From Pelagimonas varians (GTDB taxonomy: Bacteria > Pseudomonadota > Alphaproteobacteria > Rhodobacterales > Rhodobacteraceae), in contig NZ_QKMF01000005.1 in assembly GCF_003208435.1 (NCBI RefSeq), positions 186,001 through 250,000 of the forward strand: a stretch of DNA of 64,000 nucleotides, in the 5' to 3' direction. A program made the translations under genes and the position numbers. The notes beneath the pieces are model-generated. The model did not search any database. It had not been told where the DNA came from and worked only from the letters and a program-made list of their open reading frames with translations. Shown here in pieces: positions 63,065 to 64,000 of the stretch. Position 1 is the first letter of the stretch. Each line of letters starts with the position of its first letter.

Positions 63065-63622
63065 TTAACGGTGGTCCTGTGCCAATTTGGCCATCAAGAT
63101 GTCATCATGCCACTCGGTTCCAACACGGGCAGATTCGCGTTCAATGCCTTCGCGGCGAAATCCGCAGGCCTCGTAACAGCGGATCGCGCGCGTGTTGTAT
63201 TCGATCACGCGTAAATGGACCCTATGCAAACCCATGGGCCCAAACGCATGGTCCAGCAGCAAGGAAATAGCACCGCGCCCGATGCCTTGCCCTAACTGTT
63301 CGTGGTGGGCCAAGCCAATGCCAAGCCGTGCTTTTTTATCTAGCAAGTTGACGTTGTTCAGGCGAATAGATCCGGCAAGCGCACCTTCGTATTCAATGAT
63401 CCACGCACTAGGGTGGTGCTGGATTTCGGCTACCCAAGCTGACGCGGATTCGCGGGTCCAGGGCGGCAAAGCGGTTGGATCCTTGCCAAACATCCGGATG
63501 ATTGTCGGATCTTGGCCCAGATTGAACCGCGCTTCGGCGTCACCGGCACGCGGCTGGCGCAACACGATCGAGCCGCGCTGCAAGTTGTTTCCACCATTTG
63601 AGTTTGCATCAACCAGTCGCAT
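63065..63622 (-). CDS. GNAT N-acetyltransferase
   Basis: The 185-residue protein has the RimJ/RimL-type loop GLAHHEQLGQGIGRGAISLL and MGLHRVHLRVIEYNTRAIRCYEACGF, the ending common to SpeG/RimL-like enzymes. Its ATG abuts the stop of the DUF465 gene. Substrate unknown; a separate lineage from the four-member array at 42-44 kb. Confidence 0.87.
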   Translation of the reverse strand: MRLVDANSNGGNNLQRGSIVLRQPRAGDAEARFNLGQDPTIIRMFGKDPTALPPWTRESASAWVAEIQHHPSAWIIEYEGALAGSIRLNNVNLLDKKARLGIGLAHHEQLGQGIGRGAISLLLDHAFGPMGLHRVHLRVIEYNTRAIRCYEACGFRREGIERESARVGTEWHDDILMAKLAQDHR

Positions 63623-63847
63623 TCAGGCGATGATATCGGGCAAAAGGCGGTCTTCCAGGCGGGCGATCTGGTCTTTCAGCCGCAGCTTCTTCTTTTTCAA
63701 ACGCTGCAAGGTGATCTGGTTAAAGGTCCCTGTGTCTTGAAGGGCGCGAATTGCGTCATCCATATCGCGGTGCTCTTGCTTGAAGACTTCAAGCTCAACC
63801 CGCAGCACGTCCTCGTTCTTCATCGAGATATCGGTCGGTGCGTTCAT
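63623..63847 (-). CDS. DUF465 (YdcH-like) coiled-coil protein
   Basis: The 74-residue product has the family's charged helical core (FKQEHRDMDDAIRALQ and ITLQRLKKKKLRLKDQIARLEDRLLPDII). The ATG at 63847 (MNAPTDI) is chosen over the frame start at 63907. Adjacent to and upstream of the GNAT gene; no function known for the family. The last 150 bases of the window show no gene. Confidence 0.85.
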   Translation of the reverse strand: MNAPTDISMKNEDVLRVELEVFKQEHRDMDDAIRALQDTGTFNQITLQRLKKKKLRLKDQIARLEDRLLPDIIA

Positions 63848-64000
63848 GGCAGAACCCTCTGAAATACTAACGAGTTCTAGGATAGCAATTCTTTTCCGGT
63901 TGCGCAAAGCCCTTGCGCTGTCGCATCTTGCTTCCCATATTAAAATCGTTGGGTCGCCGAATGGGGCCCGGCGCGTGACGGTCGCTTTGCAAAAGGACGT

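Noticed and set aside
1-64000. Mobile elements, prophage, CRISPR arrays, tRNA or rRNA genes
   Set aside because: No transposase, integrase, terminal inverted repeats, regular repeat-spacer pattern or recognisable cloverleaf was seen on either strand.

Overview
The window looks like ordinary chromosome from an alphaproteobacterium of the Rhodobacteraceae, most likely the marine Roseobacter group. Four things point there. The F0 half of the ATP synthase (atpI-atpB-atpE-b'-b) stands alone without the F1 genes. There is a MipZ-type division ATPase. serC-serA is preceded by a serC-type alphaproteobacterial leader. Fused DctQM TRAP-TAXI transporters, DUF2794, DUF465 and BKACE proteins are also present. 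I see no rRNA, tRNA, CRISPR array, insertion sequence, phage or integrase gene. Genes are densely packed and several use GTG or TTG starts backed by good ribosome binding sites.

Layout: 0-5 kb holds dapD, a LOG-family protein, a membrane-bound nucleotide-sugar dehydratase and asd. 5.1-6.7 kb is a looser region with two divergent small genes that share a domain. 6.7-11.6 kb holds a beta-carbonic anhydrase, an M17 aminopeptidase coupled to an NlpC/P60 hydrolase, an agmatinase-like enzyme and DUF2794. 11.6-18.2 kb is part of a phenylacetate catabolic cluster (paaX, paaZ, paaI, thiolase, paaK, TetR regulator) with a perfect palindromic operator between paaZ and paaI; the paaABCDE oxygenase genes are not here. 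18.3-21.3 kb is serC-serA. 21.3-26.8 kb holds a metallophosphatase, a SulP transporter, a class III aminotransferase and an orphan histidine kinase.

From 45.5 kb down to 26.8 kb, the minus strand carries the classic ffh-rpsP-rimM-trmD-rplS-rpmE order, split by accessory genes. Four translationally coupled GNAT acetyltransferases and a chorismate mutase lie between ffh and rpsP. A 49-codon membrane peptide gene, missed by simple ORF calling, lies between rpsP and rimM. An island at 27.7-37.9 kb lies between trmD and rplS. The island carries a TRAP-TAXI uptake system with a UspA protein, an RpiR regulator, and a divergent four-gene operon: dimethylglycine-dehydrogenase-like flavoprotein, BKACE enzyme, GNAT and class III aminotransferase. 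Together these suggest uptake and breakdown of an N-methylated amino acid ending in beta-keto acid cleavage. This is the best candidate for an undescribed pathway.

45.8-64 kb holds a small exported protein, a LysR/EamA pair, an ArsR regulator, the F0 operon, mipZ, a polytopic membrane protein whose promoter carries two ATTC-N8-GAAT sites (SqrR/BigR type, persulfide-responsive), a lipoprotein next to a CtrA-like box, smc, an EamA transporter, a NUDIX hydrolase, a secreted alpha/beta hydrolase coupled to an orphan phnM, purE-purK, a GNAT protein and DUF465. All functional calls are from reading motifs by eye; no database search was run.
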